Shown here: positions 1 through 7,945 of the stretch, piece by piece
Layout: each line of letters starts with the position of its first letter
How positions within the stretch are numbered: the stretch's first letter is position 1
Origin: Betaproteobacteria bacterium
GTDB lineage: Bacteria; Pseudomonadota; Gammaproteobacteria; Burkholderiales; Rhodocyclaceae
Assembly (NCBI GenBank): GCA_012026675.1
Contig: VEPA01000265.1
Coordinates: 1-37,055, forward strand
Reading direction: 5' to 3'
Length of the DNA: 37,055 bases
The notes under the pieces: generated by a model
Database searches by the model: none
What the model was told of the DNA's origin: nothing
What the model saw: the letters and a program-made list of their open reading frames with translations, nothing else
Made by a program: the position numbers and the translations under genes

Positions 1-7
1 AAGCCCC

Positions 8-75
8 GGCCATTTGCGCGCGGCGGCGAAACAGCTCGGCCGGCATGTGGCGATCTTCGCCGACCTTGGCGGGCG
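8..75 (+). pseudogene. Pyruvate kinase fragment (decayed partial copy)
   Basis: Read from position 8 in frame, the sequence encodes GHLRAAAKQLGRHVAIFADL, which matches residues 61-80 of the intact pyruvate kinase at 7946-9400 (GHVRAAAKKLGRHVAIFADL). By eye the DNA is about 86% identical over roughly 66 bp. The match stops near position 72; the frame stays open to a stop at 206-208 but the continuation (after ADLGG) has no pyruvate kinase motifs. The conserved substrate/metal region that should follow (CGPKIR) is missing. It is either the broken end of a second pyk lying to the left of the window or a small duplicated scrap. What precedes position 1 is unseen. Confidence 0.6.
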
Positions 76-327
76 CGACTCCGCAGCCGCCGAACCGAAT
101 GAACCGGAGTACACCCCAGACAAGCCGGTGACTCGCATGTTGGCCGTTTCATTTTTCGTTCCGCTGGTCTCGGTGACTGAAGGACAGCCGGGCTGCGAGA
201 TGGTTTAGTACGCGAGAGGCGGCTCTTGCGAATGCCTTCGGCCCCGCGGGTGACTCAGGTGTCACGAAAATTGGTTTGAAAGTCGGCGCTGGCGGGACGG
301 CGGTATAGACACTTTGCTCGCATAGAC
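76..327. other. Intergenic stretch without recognisable gene
   Basis: Between the pyruvate kinase fragment and the end of the LysR gene I see no convincing coding region. The short open frames on both strands have no family resemblance. The stretch contains one copy of a dispersed 17-bp repeat at 278-294. It may be gene debris left by the same event that truncated the pyruvate kinase copy. Confidence 0.4.
278..294 (-). repeat. Dispersed 17-bp repeat, copy 1
   Basis: GAAAGTCGGCGCTGGCG on the plus strand, also present exactly at 20957-20973 and 28866-28882. Here it lies 33 nt beyond the stop of the minus-strand LysR gene. Similarity continues as a weaker ACGGCGG-like tail to about position 303. 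Given on the minus strand because all three copies trail minus-strand genes. Confidence 0.7.
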
Positions 328-1251
328 CTACCACTGCTTTGCCGTTGCCTCGCTTTTACGGGCGGGTCCATGAAAGTGCTGAATCAGGAAATCAATGAAG
401 ACCCTGACTTTCGCCGCCAGATTGTGCTTCTGCGGGTAGATGGCATAGATGTCCGCGGTTGGCAGTTCGAACTCCTCAAGAACAGCTTCGAGGCGTCCAT
501 TCCTGAGAAACCGAGCGGCATCCCATTCCGACCGCATCAGGATGCCGTGACCATCCAGTGCCCAGTTCAACACGACCTCGCCGTCATTGCTGCTCATCGT
601 CCCGCGAACCTTGACGGTCTGTGACTGGCGCCCCCTGGAGAATCGCCACAGCCCATAGGCGGTATCGTCCTGGCGCAGGATCAGGCAATTGTGCCGGGCG
701 AGATCATTGGGTAGCTGCGGCCGGCCATGCGCCTTCAGGTAGGTGGGCGCGGCGAATAGGCGACGCCGGTTGTTGGCGATCTTGCGCGCCACGCCCCGGG
801 AGTCGGGCGGTTCGCCAAAGCGGATACCGACGTCGATGGCCTCCTCCGCAAGGTTCATCGGGCGATCCGTCAGCAGCAATTGCACCTCCAGATCGGGGTA
901 TTCGCGCGCGAACCTGGAAATTGCCGGCGCGATATAGCTGCGGCCGAAACCCAGCGTCGCGTTGACCTTCAGCAAACCCTTGGGCGCCGCTCGCGTGCTG
1001 GCGATGGTTTGTTCAAGTTCATCGATCTCGGCCAGGATGCGCCGGCCTTCGGCAAGATAAACCTCGCCTTCGCTGGTTAGCGCGATGCGGCGTGTCGTCC
1101 TGTTTATCAGTCGAACCCCGAGACGCTGTTCCAGCTGGCTCAGCCATTTGCTGACGGCCGACGGCGTGACATCGAAGTCGCGCGCTGTCGCCGACAGGCT
1201 TCCATTTTTCACCAGCGTGGAAAAGAAGGCGAGATCCGAGGGCATGCTCAT
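328..1251 (-). CDS. LysR family transcriptional regulator, probable tartrate/D-malate regulator
   Basis: A 307-residue LysR-type regulator with the winged helix-turn-helix in the first 60 residues (SLSATARDFDVTPSAVSKWL is the recognition region) and the effector-binding domain from about residue 90 to 290. Length is normal for the family. The sequence style (DLAFFSTLVKNGS at the start) resembles the DmlR group, whose E. coli member controls D-malate dehydrogenase. The ATG at 1251 has GGAG eight bases upstream; a second ATG two codons later is possible. It is divergent from the TRAP binding protein across 123 bp, the standard arrangement for a LysR regulator and its target operon, so I infer it activates the tartrate/D-malate genes in response to one of their substrates. 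Confidence 0.9.
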   Translation of the reverse strand: MSMPSDLAFFSTLVKNGSLSATARDFDVTPSAVSKWLSQLEQRLGVRLINRTTRRIALTSEGEVYLAEGRRILAEIDELEQTIASTRAAPKGLLKVNATLGFGRSYIAPAISRFAREYPDLEVQLLLTDRPMNLAEEAIDVGIRFGEPPDSRGVARKIANNRRRLFAAPTYLKAHGRPQLPNDLARHNCLILRQDDTAYGLWRFSRGRQSQTVKVRGTMSSNDGEVVLNWALDGHGILMRSEWDAARFLRNGRLEAVLEEFELPTADIYAIYPQKHNLAAKVRVFIDFLIQHFHGPARKSEATAKQW

Positions 1252-1280
1252 TAGTGATCTCCAGGAATGAATGGTTTTTC

Positions 1281-1301
1281 TGTGCGTTGATTATAGCCAC
1301 A
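1281..1301. promoter_or_regulatory. Candidate LysR-type operator dyad
   Basis: TGTG (1281-1284) and CACA (1298-1301) form an imperfect dyad separated by 13 bases in the 123-bp gap between the divergent LysR and TRAP binding protein genes. LysR regulators usually bind such interrupted dyads in divergent promoters. A weak sigma-70-like pair for the rightward operon overlaps it (TTGATT at 1287-1292, GATAAA at 1311-1316). The position is good, the sequence support modest. Confidence 0.35.
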
Positions 1302-1374
1302 CGGGAACACGATAAAGTCCTTCTCAGCAAAACGCCTTACACGTTTCCCGGATAACCACACACGAGGAGTCACC

Positions 1375-2388
1375 ATGAAAAAATTCATCATCCTGGCGAT
1401 TGCCGCCACCGCAATTGGCTTCCAGAGCCTGGCGCATGCCCAGGCACCAAGTCCGATCGTCATCAAGTTCAGCCATGTCGTCGCCGCCGATACGGCGAAG
1501 GGCAAGGCCATCGAACATTTCAAGAAACTGGCCGAGGAAAAGACCAAGGGCGCGGTGCGGGTGGATGTGTTCCACAACTCGACGCTCTACAAGGACAAGG
1601 AGGAGCTCGAGGCATTGCAGATGGGCGCCGTCCAGATGCTCGCCCCTACGCCCGGGAAATTCGGCCCGCTGGGCGTAAAGGAATTCGAGGCGCTGGACCT
1701 ACCCTTCCTGTTCGACAACTTCGACGAAGAGCTCAAGATCACCAAGGGGCCGATCGGCCAGCAACTGCTGAAGAAACTCGAAACCCGCGGCGTCCACGGA
1801 CTGGCCTTCTGGAACAACGGCTTCAAGCAACTCACCAGCAACAAGCCGATCCGCAAGGTCGAGGACTTCAAGGGCCAGAAGATCCGCATCGTCTCGTCGA
1901 AGGTCATCGAGTCGCAAATGCGGTCGGTCGGCGCTCTGTCGCAAGTGATGGCATTCGGCGATCTGTACACCGCGCTGCAGACCGGGGTGGTGGATGGCCA
2001 GGAAAACCCCACCAACGTGATCTATCCGACCAAGCTGTACGAAGTGCAGAAGTACATGACCCTGTCGGACCACAGCTATCACGGCTATGCCGTAGTGACG
2101 AATCCGAAGTTCTGGGCCGGATTGCCGCCCGATATCCGCGCCGCCCTTGAAGCTGCCATGGCGGAAACCACGGAATATTTCCACGCCGCCACGCTGAAGG
2201 AAAACCAGGACGGGCTCGATGCGATCCGCAAGTCAGGAAAGACCCAGATCCTCGCCCTGACTCCGGAAGAGCGGAAGGGTTGGAAGAAGGCCATGGCCAG
2301 GACACATGAGGAAATGGCCGACCGGATCGGGCGCCCCTTCCTGCAATCGATCTACAAGGAAACCAACTTCGATCCGGCCAGGCTCTGA
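1375..2388 (+). CDS. TRAP-type dicarboxylate transporter substrate-binding protein (DctP family)
   Basis: A 337-residue periplasmic solute-binding protein of the DctP/TAXI-independent TRAP family. Residues 1-22 are a clear Sec signal peptide (MKK, hydrophobic core, cleavage at AHAQA). The family signature around TGVVDGQENPTNVIY is present, as is the conserved basic strand (KIRIVSS) that normally binds the substrate carboxylate. An SD-like GAGGAG lies just before the ATG. It opens the rightward operon with tartrate dehydrogenase and dehydratase, so tartrate, malate or a related hydroxy-diacid is the inferred ligand. The odd point is that no DctQ or DctM membrane subunit follows; the only transporter nearby is a DctA-type symporter. 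Either the partners lie elsewhere or this protein works differently. Confidence 0.9.
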   Translation: MKKFIILAIAATAIGFQSLAHAQAPSPIVIKFSHVVAADTAKGKAIEHFKKLAEEKTKGAVRVDVFHNSTLYKDKEELEALQMGAVQMLAPTPGKFGPLGVKEFEALDLPFLFDNFDEELKITKGPIGQQLLKKLETRGVHGLAFWNNGFKQLTSNKPIRKVEDFKGQKIRIVSSKVIESQMRSVGALSQVMAFGDLYTALQTGVVDGQENPTNVIYPTKLYEVQKYMTLSDHSYHGYAVVTNPKFWAGLPPDIRAALEAAMAETTEYFHAATLKENQDGLDAIRKSGKTQILALTPEERKGWKKAMARTHEEMADRIGRPFLQSIYKETNFDPARL

Positions 2389-2425
2389 GCCGGCAGCCCA
2401 TTCAACGGATTGAAAGGAACCGAAC

Positions 2426-3493
2426 ATGAATACCCAACGCATTGCGGTAATCCCCGGTGATGGCATCGGCATGGAAGTTGTTGCCGAGGGCTTGCGCGTG
2501 CTCGATGCGGTCGCTACCCGCTTCGACCTGTCTATGGCATGGGATGAGTTCGACTGGAACTGCGACTACTACCTCAAGCACGGCAGGATGATGCCGGACG
2601 ACTGGAAGCAGCGGATCGGCAGCCATGACGCGATCTTCTTCGGCGCGGTCGGCTGGCCGGCGAAGGTTCCCGACCACATCTCGCTCTGGGGTTCGCTGCT
2701 GAAGTTTCGCCGCGAGTTCGACCAGTATGTGAATCTGCGCCCCGTCCGCCTGATGCCCGGCGTTCCCACGCCGCTGGCCGGACGCAAGGTCGGCGACATC
2801 GATTTTTACGTGGTGCGGGAAAACACCGAGGGCGAGTATTCCAGCGTCGGCGGCATGATGTTCGCAGGCACGGAGCAGGAGACCGTTCTCCAGGAAAGCA
2901 TCTTTACCCGGCGCGGTGTCGACCGCGTCATGAAGTTCGCCTTCGAACTCGCCATGAAACGGCCGAAGAAGCATGTCACCTCCGCCACCAAGTCGAACGG
3001 CATCGCGATTTCCATGCCCTACTGGGACGAGCGCTTCATCGAAATGGCCGCCACCTATCCGGAAGTTCGCACCGACAAGTATCACATCGACATCCTGACC
3101 GCGCACTTCGTGCGCAACCCGGACTGGTTCGATGTCGTGGTCGCCTCGAACCTGTTCGGCGACATCCTGTCGGACCTCGGCCCGGCCTGCACCGGCACCA
3201 TCGGCATCGCGCCATCGGCAAACCTCAATCCCGAGCGCAAGTTTCCTTCGCTGTTCGAGCCGGTACATGGCTCGGCGCCGGACATCCACGGCAAAGGCAT
3301 TGCCAACCCGATCGGGCAGATCTGGTGCGGCGCCATGATGCTCGAACACCTAGGCCATGCGGATGCGGCCAGTGCCGTGATGCGCGCCATCGAACTCGTA
3401 TTGGCCGAAGGGCCGCGAACGCCCGACATGGGTGGCAAGGCAACGACCACTGATGTCGGCAAGTCAGTCGCTTCGGTAGTGGCGACAGTCTGA
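2426..3493 (+). CDS. ttuC: Tartrate dehydrogenase/decarboxylase, D-malate dehydrogenase family
   Basis: A 355-residue enzyme of the beta-decarboxylating dehydrogenase superfamily (isopropylmalate and isocitrate dehydrogenase relatives). The start IAVIPGDGIGMEVV is the family's N-terminal signature, YVVRENTEGEYSS carries the substrate loop, and DVVVASNLFGDILSDLGPA with GSAPDIHGKGIANPIG holds the metal- and NAD-binding residues. The variant FGAVGWP and the large-loop sequences are those of the TtuC/DmlA branch rather than LeuB. These enzymes use Mn2+ and NAD+ to oxidise and/or decarboxylate tartrate, meso-tartrate or D-malate. It lies 37 bp after the binding protein and 33 bp before ttdA. I cannot tell tartrate from D-malate preference by sequence. 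Confidence 0.88.
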   Translation: MNTQRIAVIPGDGIGMEVVAEGLRVLDAVATRFDLSMAWDEFDWNCDYYLKHGRMMPDDWKQRIGSHDAIFFGAVGWPAKVPDHISLWGSLLKFRREFDQYVNLRPVRLMPGVPTPLAGRKVGDIDFYVVRENTEGEYSSVGGMMFAGTEQETVLQESIFTRRGVDRVMKFAFELAMKRPKKHVTSATKSNGIAISMPYWDERFIEMAATYPEVRTDKYHIDILTAHFVRNPDWFDVVVASNLFGDILSDLGPACTGTIGIAPSANLNPERKFPSLFEPVHGSAPDIHGKGIANPIGQIWCGAMMLEHLGHADAASAVMRAIELVLAEGPRTPDMGGKATTTDVGKSVASVVATV

Positions 3494-3526
3494 CCCCAAC
3501 CATTGAACTTACCCAAGGAGAACTCT

Positions 3527-4426
3527 GTGAACAAGGATCAATCCGTACAGGACATGACCGACACGATGGCCAAATTCACGTCCTACATCGGCAAGCGTTT
3601 GCCGACCGACGTGAAGGACAAACTGGCGGAACTGCGGACATTTGAAACCAACCCGCTGGCCAAGGCCGTCTATACCTCGATGGCGGACAACCAGGAGGCG
3701 GCGGACAAGCTCGATCGCCCGAGTTGCCAGGATACGGGAGTCATTCAGTATTTCATCAAGGCCGGAGCGAAGTTTCCCCTGCTCGGCGAACTGGAGGAAA
3801 TCCTGCGCAATGCAACCCAGGGTGCGACCCGCATGGGCCCCCTGCGCCACAACGCGGTCGAAACCTTCGACGAGAACAACACCGGTACCAATACCGGCAC
3901 CAATATTCCCTGGCTGGACTGGGAAATCGTCCCCGACGATGACGGTGCCACCATCGATGTCTATATGGCGGGTGGTGGCTGCACCCTGCCGGGCAAGGCC
4001 ACCGTGCTGATGCCCGGCGAGGGTTACGAAGGCGTCACCGACTTCGTGTTCGACGTCATCACGTCACGCGGCGTCAATGCCTGTCCTCCTCTGCTGGTCG
4101 GCATCGGCGTATCGACATCCGCCGAGACGGCGGCACGTCTTTCCAAGCGTGCAATCCTGCGTGAAGTGGGTTCCCGCAATGCCAACGAAAACGCGGCCTT
4201 GATGGAAAAGCTGCTCGAAGAGGGGCTCAACGAAGTCGGCATCGGCCCGCAGGGTCTGACCGGTGCCAACAGCGTCATGGGCGTCAACATCGAATCCTCG
4301 GCCCGGCATCCCTCAACAATTGGCGTCGCCGTATCGACCGGCTGCTGGGCGCATCGGCGCGGCAAGATTCGTTTCAACGCCGACCTTTCCTACGAAATCA
4401 TCTCGCACAAGGGAGCCGTACTGTGA
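3527..4426 (+). CDS. ttdA: L(+)-tartrate dehydratase subunit alpha
   Basis: A 299-residue class-I fumarase-type iron-sulfur hydro-lyase subunit that converts L-tartrate to oxaloacetate together with TtdB. It closely follows E. coli TtdA throughout: [17 protein letters not shown]-like [34 protein letters not shown] and GCWAHRRG. Cys67, Cys186 and Cys273 are in the positions expected to hold the 4Fe-4S cluster. I chose the GTG at 3527 because AAGGAG sits eight bases upstream; an in-frame TTG 24 bases earlier overlaps the SD and is rejected. The stop overlaps the ttdB start as GTGA, so the two subunits are translationally coupled. A fumarase role cannot be excluded by sequence, but the separate subunits and context favour tartrate. 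Confidence 0.92.
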   Translation: MNKDQSVQDMTDTMAKFTSYIGKRLPTDVKDKLAELRTFETNPLAKAVYTSMADNQEAADKLDRPSCQDTGVIQYFIKAGAKFPLLGELEEILRNATQGATRMGPLRHNAVETFDENNTGTNTGTNIPWLDWEIVPDDDGATIDVYMAGGGCTLPGKATVLMPGEGYEGVTDFVFDVITSRGVNACPPLLVGIGVSTSAETAARLSKRAILREVGSRNANENAALMEKLLEEGLNEVGIGPQGLTGANSVMGVNIESSARHPSTIGVAVSTGCWAHRRGKIRFNADLSYEIISHKGAVL

Positions 4427-5034
4427 CCAAGAAAATTCTTTCCACTCCGATCAAGGACGAGGATCTTGAAGGTCTTAACGTCGGTGACGTCGTCTACCTG
4501 ACCGGGCATCTGGTCACCTGTCGCGACGTTGCGCACCGTCGCCTGATCGAGTTGAAGCGCGAGTTGCCGGTCGATATTCGTGGCGGCGCGATTTTCCATG
4601 CCGGCCCGATCGTGCGCAAGAAGGACGACGGCAAGTTCGAGATGGTCTCGATCGGACCGACCACCAGCATGCGCATGGAAAAGTTCGAACGCCAGTTCAT
4701 CAAGGAAACCGGCGTCAAGCTGATCGTCGGCAAGGGCGGCATGGGGCCGGAGACCATGGCGGGCTGCAAGGAACACAAGGCGGTTCACGCCATCTTCCCC
4801 GGCGGTTGCGCCGTTCTGGCGGCGACCCAGGTCGAGGAAATCGAGCGCGCCGAATGGCAGGACCTCGGCATGCCCGAAACCCTGTGGGTCAACCGCGTCA
4901 GGGAATTCGGACCGCTGATCATTTCCATCGACACCAAGGGCAACAACCTGATCGAGCAGAACAAGGCGGTCTTCAACGAAAAGAAGAAACCCGCCATCGA
5001 CAGGATCAAGAGCCAGGTTCGCTTCATCAAGTAG
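4423..5034 (+). CDS. ttdB: L(+)-tartrate dehydratase subunit beta
   Basis: A 203-residue beta subunit of tartrate dehydratase, matching E. coli TtdB in length and along its whole course: [77 protein letters not shown] and [15 protein letters not shown]. This is the C-terminal swivelling half found fused in ordinary class-I fumarases. The GTG start overlaps the ttdA stop by four bases. It is cytoplasmic and works as a heterotetramer with TtdA; both are oxygen-sensitive enzymes in characterised relatives. Confidence 0.93.
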   Translation: MTKKILSTPIKDEDLEGLNVGDVVYLTGHLVTCRDVAHRRLIELKRELPVDIRGGAIFHAGPIVRKKDDGKFEMVSIGPTTSMRMEKFERQFIKETGVKLIVGKGGMGPETMAGCKEHKAVHAIFPGGCAVLAATQVEEIERAEWQDLGMPETLWVNRVREFGPLIISIDTKGNNLIEQNKAVFNEKKKPAIDRIKSQVRFIK

Positions 5035-5042
5035 TCACGCGG

Positions 5043-5056
5043 GTCCGGCGCCGGAC
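5043..5056. repeat. Perfect 14-bp palindrome between ttdB and the symporter gene
   Basis: GTCCGGCGCCGGAC is a perfect palindrome lying just after the ttdB stop in the 96-bp gap before the DctA-type gene. It could form a short mRNA hairpin that tunes or protects the upstream message. No U-run follows, so it is not an intrinsic terminator. Confidence 0.4.
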
Positions 5057-5130
5057 AGCCAATGATCGACATGCCCGAAGCAGCCAGGCAAGAGCTGCGG
5101 GGCCAATGTACTTCAAATCAAGGAGACAAC

Positions 5131-6474
5131 ATGATTCGCCGCTTCTTCGGAAAGCTCTACGTGCAGGTTCTTCTCGGCGTAACGGCCGGCATCGTACTGG
5201 GCATGGTTTCGCCGGGCCTGGGTGCCGACCTCAAGCCGCTCGGGGACATTTTCATCAAGCTGATCAAGATGGTGTTCGCGCCGATCATCTTTGCCACCGT
5301 CGTGCTCGGCATCGCGCGCATGGAAAACATAAAGGAGCTTGGGCGTGTCGGCACCCGCGCATTGATCTACTTCGAAGTGCTATCGACCTTCGCCTTGATC
5401 CTCGGTCTCGTAGTGGTCAATCTGATCCAGCCCGGGCAGGGAATGAATATCGATCCGGCGACCCTGGATGCGAAGGCCATTGCCAGCTATACCGCATCGG
5501 CGGCAAAGCCGGCCACCTTCGTCGATTTCATGGTCAACCTGGTGCCCGGCAGCATCGTCGACGCGCTGGCCAGGAATGATATCCTGCAGATCCTGGTGTT
5601 TTCCACCTTCTTCGGCGTCGCCCTCTCTCATGTCGGCCCTCGCGCGAAGCCGGTTGTCGACCTACTCGATTCCTTCGTGCATGGCATTTTCGCCGTAGTC
5701 GGCATGGTCATGCGCCTGGCACCGATCGCCGCCTTCGGCGCCATGGCTTTCACGGTCGGGAAGTATGGCCTCGGCTCCATCGTGTCGCTCGGCAAGCTGA
5801 TGGGAACGATGTACATCACCTGCTTTTTGTTCGTCGTGATCGTACTTGGCGCCATTGCACGGATTTCCGGATTCAGTCTCTGGAAATTCCTCAAGTACAT
5901 CAAGGATGAAATCTTTACCGTTCTGGCGACCAGTTCCTCCGAGTCGGTCGTGCCGCAGCTGATGCGCAAGCTGGAGAACGCCGGCGTATCGAAGCCGGTC
6001 GTCGGTCTGGTCGTTCCCTCCGGGCTGACCTTCAACCCCGACGGGCAATGCATCTACTACACCATGGCGGCGATCTTCATCGCGCAGGCGACCAACACGC
6101 CGCTCACGCTGACGGACCAACTGGTGGTTCTTGGGGTGCTGTTGCTGACATCCAAAGGATCCGCCGGCGTGACCGGCTCGGGCTTCATAACCCTGGCGGC
6201 GACCCTGGCGTCGCTGGGCACCATTCCGGTTGCCGGAATGGTTCTCCTGCTGGGTGTAGATCGTTTCATGTCCGAGGCCCGCGCCATCACCAACACCATC
6301 GGCAATGCCGTCGGCACCCTGGCGATCGGTCGCTGGGTGGGCGCGGTCGATCGCAATCGCTTGGAGGATGTTCTGAACGGTGCCCTCGATCCCGACGACA
6401 TTGATTCTGTGTACGATGGCGCCTCACGCGTCGTTCCCATCGCGCCCGGACTTTCCCTGAAAGCCGCCGCCTGA
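5131..6474 (+). CDS. dctA: DctA-family C4-dicarboxylate:cation symporter
   Basis: A 447-residue inner-membrane dicarboxylate/amino-acid:cation symporter. It has eight hydrophobic segments and two re-entrant loops, with the family's signatures in order: [11 protein letters not shown] (first hairpin), [30 protein letters not shown] (second hairpin) and [19 protein letters not shown] (substrate and cation site). DctA proteins import malate, fumarate, succinate and sometimes tartrate. The ATG at 5131 has AAGGAG eight bases upstream; the open frame extends 23 codons further upstream to 5062 but without an SD. Placement directly after ttdAB makes it the likely uptake route for the locus. Orthology to the housekeeping DctA is not certain; it may be a dedicated paralogue. 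Confidence 0.88.
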   Translation: MIRRFFGKLYVQVLLGVTAGIVLGMVSPGLGADLKPLGDIFIKLIKMVFAPIIFATVVLGIARMENIKELGRVGTRALIYFEVLSTFALILGLVVVNLIQPGQGMNIDPATLDAKAIASYTASAAKPATFVDFMVNLVPGSIVDALARNDILQILVFSTFFGVALSHVGPRAKPVVDLLDSFVHGIFAVVGMVMRLAPIAAFGAMAFTVGKYGLGSIVSLGKLMGTMYITCFLFVVIVLGAIARISGFSLWKFLKYIKDEIFTVLATSSSESVVPQLMRKLENAGVSKPVVGLVVPSGLTFNPDGQCIYYTMAAIFIAQATNTPLTLTDQLVVLGVLLLTSKGSAGVTGSGFITLAATLASLGTIPVAGMVLLLGVDRFMSEARAITNTIGNAVGTLAIGRWVGAVDRNRLEDVLNGALDPDDIDSVYDGASRVVPIAPGLSLKAAA

Positions 6475-6515
6475 AGGACGGCTTGATCGAATGGATAACC
6501 TGTAAGGGAAACAGC

Positions 6516-6806
6516 ATGGCTAAGGCGTATTGGGTCAGCACCTATCGCTCGGTAAGCGATCCCGACAAACTTGCCGCCTACGCGACGCTTGCCGGGCCGG
6601 CCATCACTTCGGGCGGAGGGCGTTTTTTGGCGCGCGGCGAGCCGGCCAAGGTATACGAACAGGGTTTGCAGCAGCGTACCGTGCTGATCGAGTTCGATAG
6701 CGTCGAGCAGGCCATTGCCACCCATGACAGCCCGGGCTATCAGGCAGCGCTGGCGGCCCTGGGCGACGGTGCTGAAAGGGAAATCCGCATCATCGGGGGG
6801 ATTTGA
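6516..6806 (+). CDS. DUF1330 domain protein
   Basis: A 96-residue protein of the DUF1330 ferredoxin-like alpha/beta-barrel family: AYWVSTYRSVSDPDKLAAY at the start, a central RFLARGE strand, and VLIEFDSVEQAIATHDSPGYQAA, the hallmark of the family. No member of the family that I know has a firm biochemical role. The ATG at 6516 is preceded by AAGGGA; the frame runs 11 codons further upstream but without a better site. It is 41 bp after the symporter and before a strong hairpin, so it is probably the last gene of the tartrate operon. Confidence 0.8.
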   Translation: MAKAYWVSTYRSVSDPDKLAAYATLAGPAITSGGGRFLARGEPAKVYEQGLQQRTVLIEFDSVEQAIATHDSPGYQAALAALGDGAEREIRIIGGI

Positions 6807-6830
6807 GCATCTGCGCGCGATGGATTGCCG

Positions 6831-6868
6831 GATGTTGCGGACTTGAATTCCGCAACATCGGCCGGCTT
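6831..6868 (+). terminator. Hairpin at the end of the tartrate operon
   Basis: GATGTTGCGGA (6831-6841) pairs perfectly with TCCGCAACATC (6849-6859) around a seven-base loop, giving an 11-bp stem. GGCCGGC and then TTTT follow. It lies 24 bp after the DUF1330 stop. The stem is convincing; the T-run is short and set off by seven bases, so it may act as an imperfect intrinsic terminator or a 3'-end stabiliser. Confidence 0.6.
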
Positions 6869-6879
6869 TTCCCTGGTTC

Positions 6880-7824
6880 ATGATTACCTTTCTCGGCAAC
6901 CTCACCCTCGCCCTCCCGCTCTTTGCGCTTGTGTTCGTCGGATTTGCGCTCATGCGCTTCACCCGGCTGCCCAACGCGTGGTCGGAACGCTTGTCCTGGT
7001 TCGTGTTTTCAATCGCGCTTCCGGCGATGCTGTTCCGCCTGATGAGCAAATTTTCAAAATTGCCGCCCGGCGATCTGCGCTTGCTGCTGGCCTTTTTTGG
7101 CAGTTGCCTTGTCGTTTTCGCGATCGGGCGCATCATTGCATGGAAGGTTTTTGCAATGGACGGCGTCGAGCAATCCGTTTTTGCGCTTGGGGGCATTTTT
7201 TCAAACACCGTCATGCTCGGCCTGCCGCTGGCGACCCTGGTCCTGGGCGACGCCGCAACGCCTTCCGTCGCGCTGATCCTGGTCTTCAATGCGCTGATCC
7301 TGAGGACCCTCGTTACCGCATCCGTCGAATGGGCGAGGCACGGCAGCCTGTCCCTCCATGGTGGAGCCCGGACCCTGCTTGCGGTCTTGACCAATCCGAT
7401 CGTGGCCGCAATCGTTTCCGGCACCCTGTTCGGCTTTGTCGGCCTGGCCATTCCGGACTGGCTCGATGTCCCGCTATCGATCCTTGGACAACTTGCCGCT
7501 CCGCTGGCCTTGATCGCGCTTGGAATGGGACTGTCCATGTACGGCATCCGCGTCGGGCTGCATGTGAGCCTGGCGATTACAGCGATAAAAACACTCTTGC
7601 AGCCCCTGGTGGTATGGATGCTTGCCCGCTTCCTGGATTTGCCCGCCATGGAGACCCAGGTCGTCGTCTTGCTCGCGTCGATTGGAGTCGGCGCAAACGT
7701 CTACCTGATGTCGCGTCAGTTCAAGGTCCTCGAAGGGCCGGTGGCCGGCAGCCTGGTTCTATCGACCGCTTTCGCCGCCCTCACCACGCCGCTGATTCTG
7801 ACATTGACCCAGGCGGGCCCATGA
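6880..7824 (+). CDS. AEC (auxin efflux carrier) family transporter
   Basis: A 314-residue inner-membrane protein of about ten hydrophobic helices arranged as two five-helix halves, the AEC/PIN-like fold. Recognisable segments are the N-terminal helix FLGNLTLALPLFALVFVGF, GGIFSNTVMLGLPLATLVLG with the mid-membrane break, and ALIALGMGLSMYGI. Bacterial members transport malonate, malate or other small acids, often as permeases or exporters. Its position after the tartrate operon suggests an organic-acid substrate. It is separated from that operon by a hairpin, and no SD precedes the ATG at 6880, so it may be translated weakly. Confidence 0.82.
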   Translation: MITFLGNLTLALPLFALVFVGFALMRFTRLPNAWSERLSWFVFSIALPAMLFRLMSKFSKLPPGDLRLLLAFFGSCLVVFAIGRIIAWKVFAMDGVEQSVFALGGIFSNTVMLGLPLATLVLGDAATPSVALILVFNALILRTLVTASVEWARHGSLSLHGGARTLLAVLTNPIVAAIVSGTLFGFVGLAIPDWLDVPLSILGQLAAPLALIALGMGLSMYGIRVGLHVSLAITAIKTLLQPLVVWMLARFLDLPAMETQVVVLLASIGVGANVYLMSRQFKVLEGPVAGSLVLSTAFAALTTPLILTLTQAGP

Positions 7825-7885
7825 CATAAATATCTTTCCGTCGAATCGGGAAAAGGTGTTTGACTGCCAAAGCATGCCCCGGCCA

Positions 7886-7913
7886 TTGCGACGCCATGCC
7901 AAATGGGGATAAT
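7886..7913 (+). promoter_or_regulatory. Candidate sigma-70 promoter for pyruvate kinase
   Basis: TTGCGA (7886-7891) and GATAAT (7908-7913) are separated by 16 bp, and the -10 lies 32 bp before the pyruvate kinase ATG. Both boxes match consensus at four or five of six positions. Confidence 0.4.
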
Positions 7914-7945
7914 GGCCGCGTGATCGCCTCCTCACGGGAAAGGGC

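Noticed and set aside
6057-7649. 530-codon minus-strand frame opposite the symporter and AEC genes
   Set aside because: Crosses the end of one gene, a terminator and another gene; no family features.
7860-7865. TTGACT as -35 for pyruvate kinase
   Set aside because: No -10 at 16-18 bp; the TTGCGA/GATAAT pair closer to the gene fits better.
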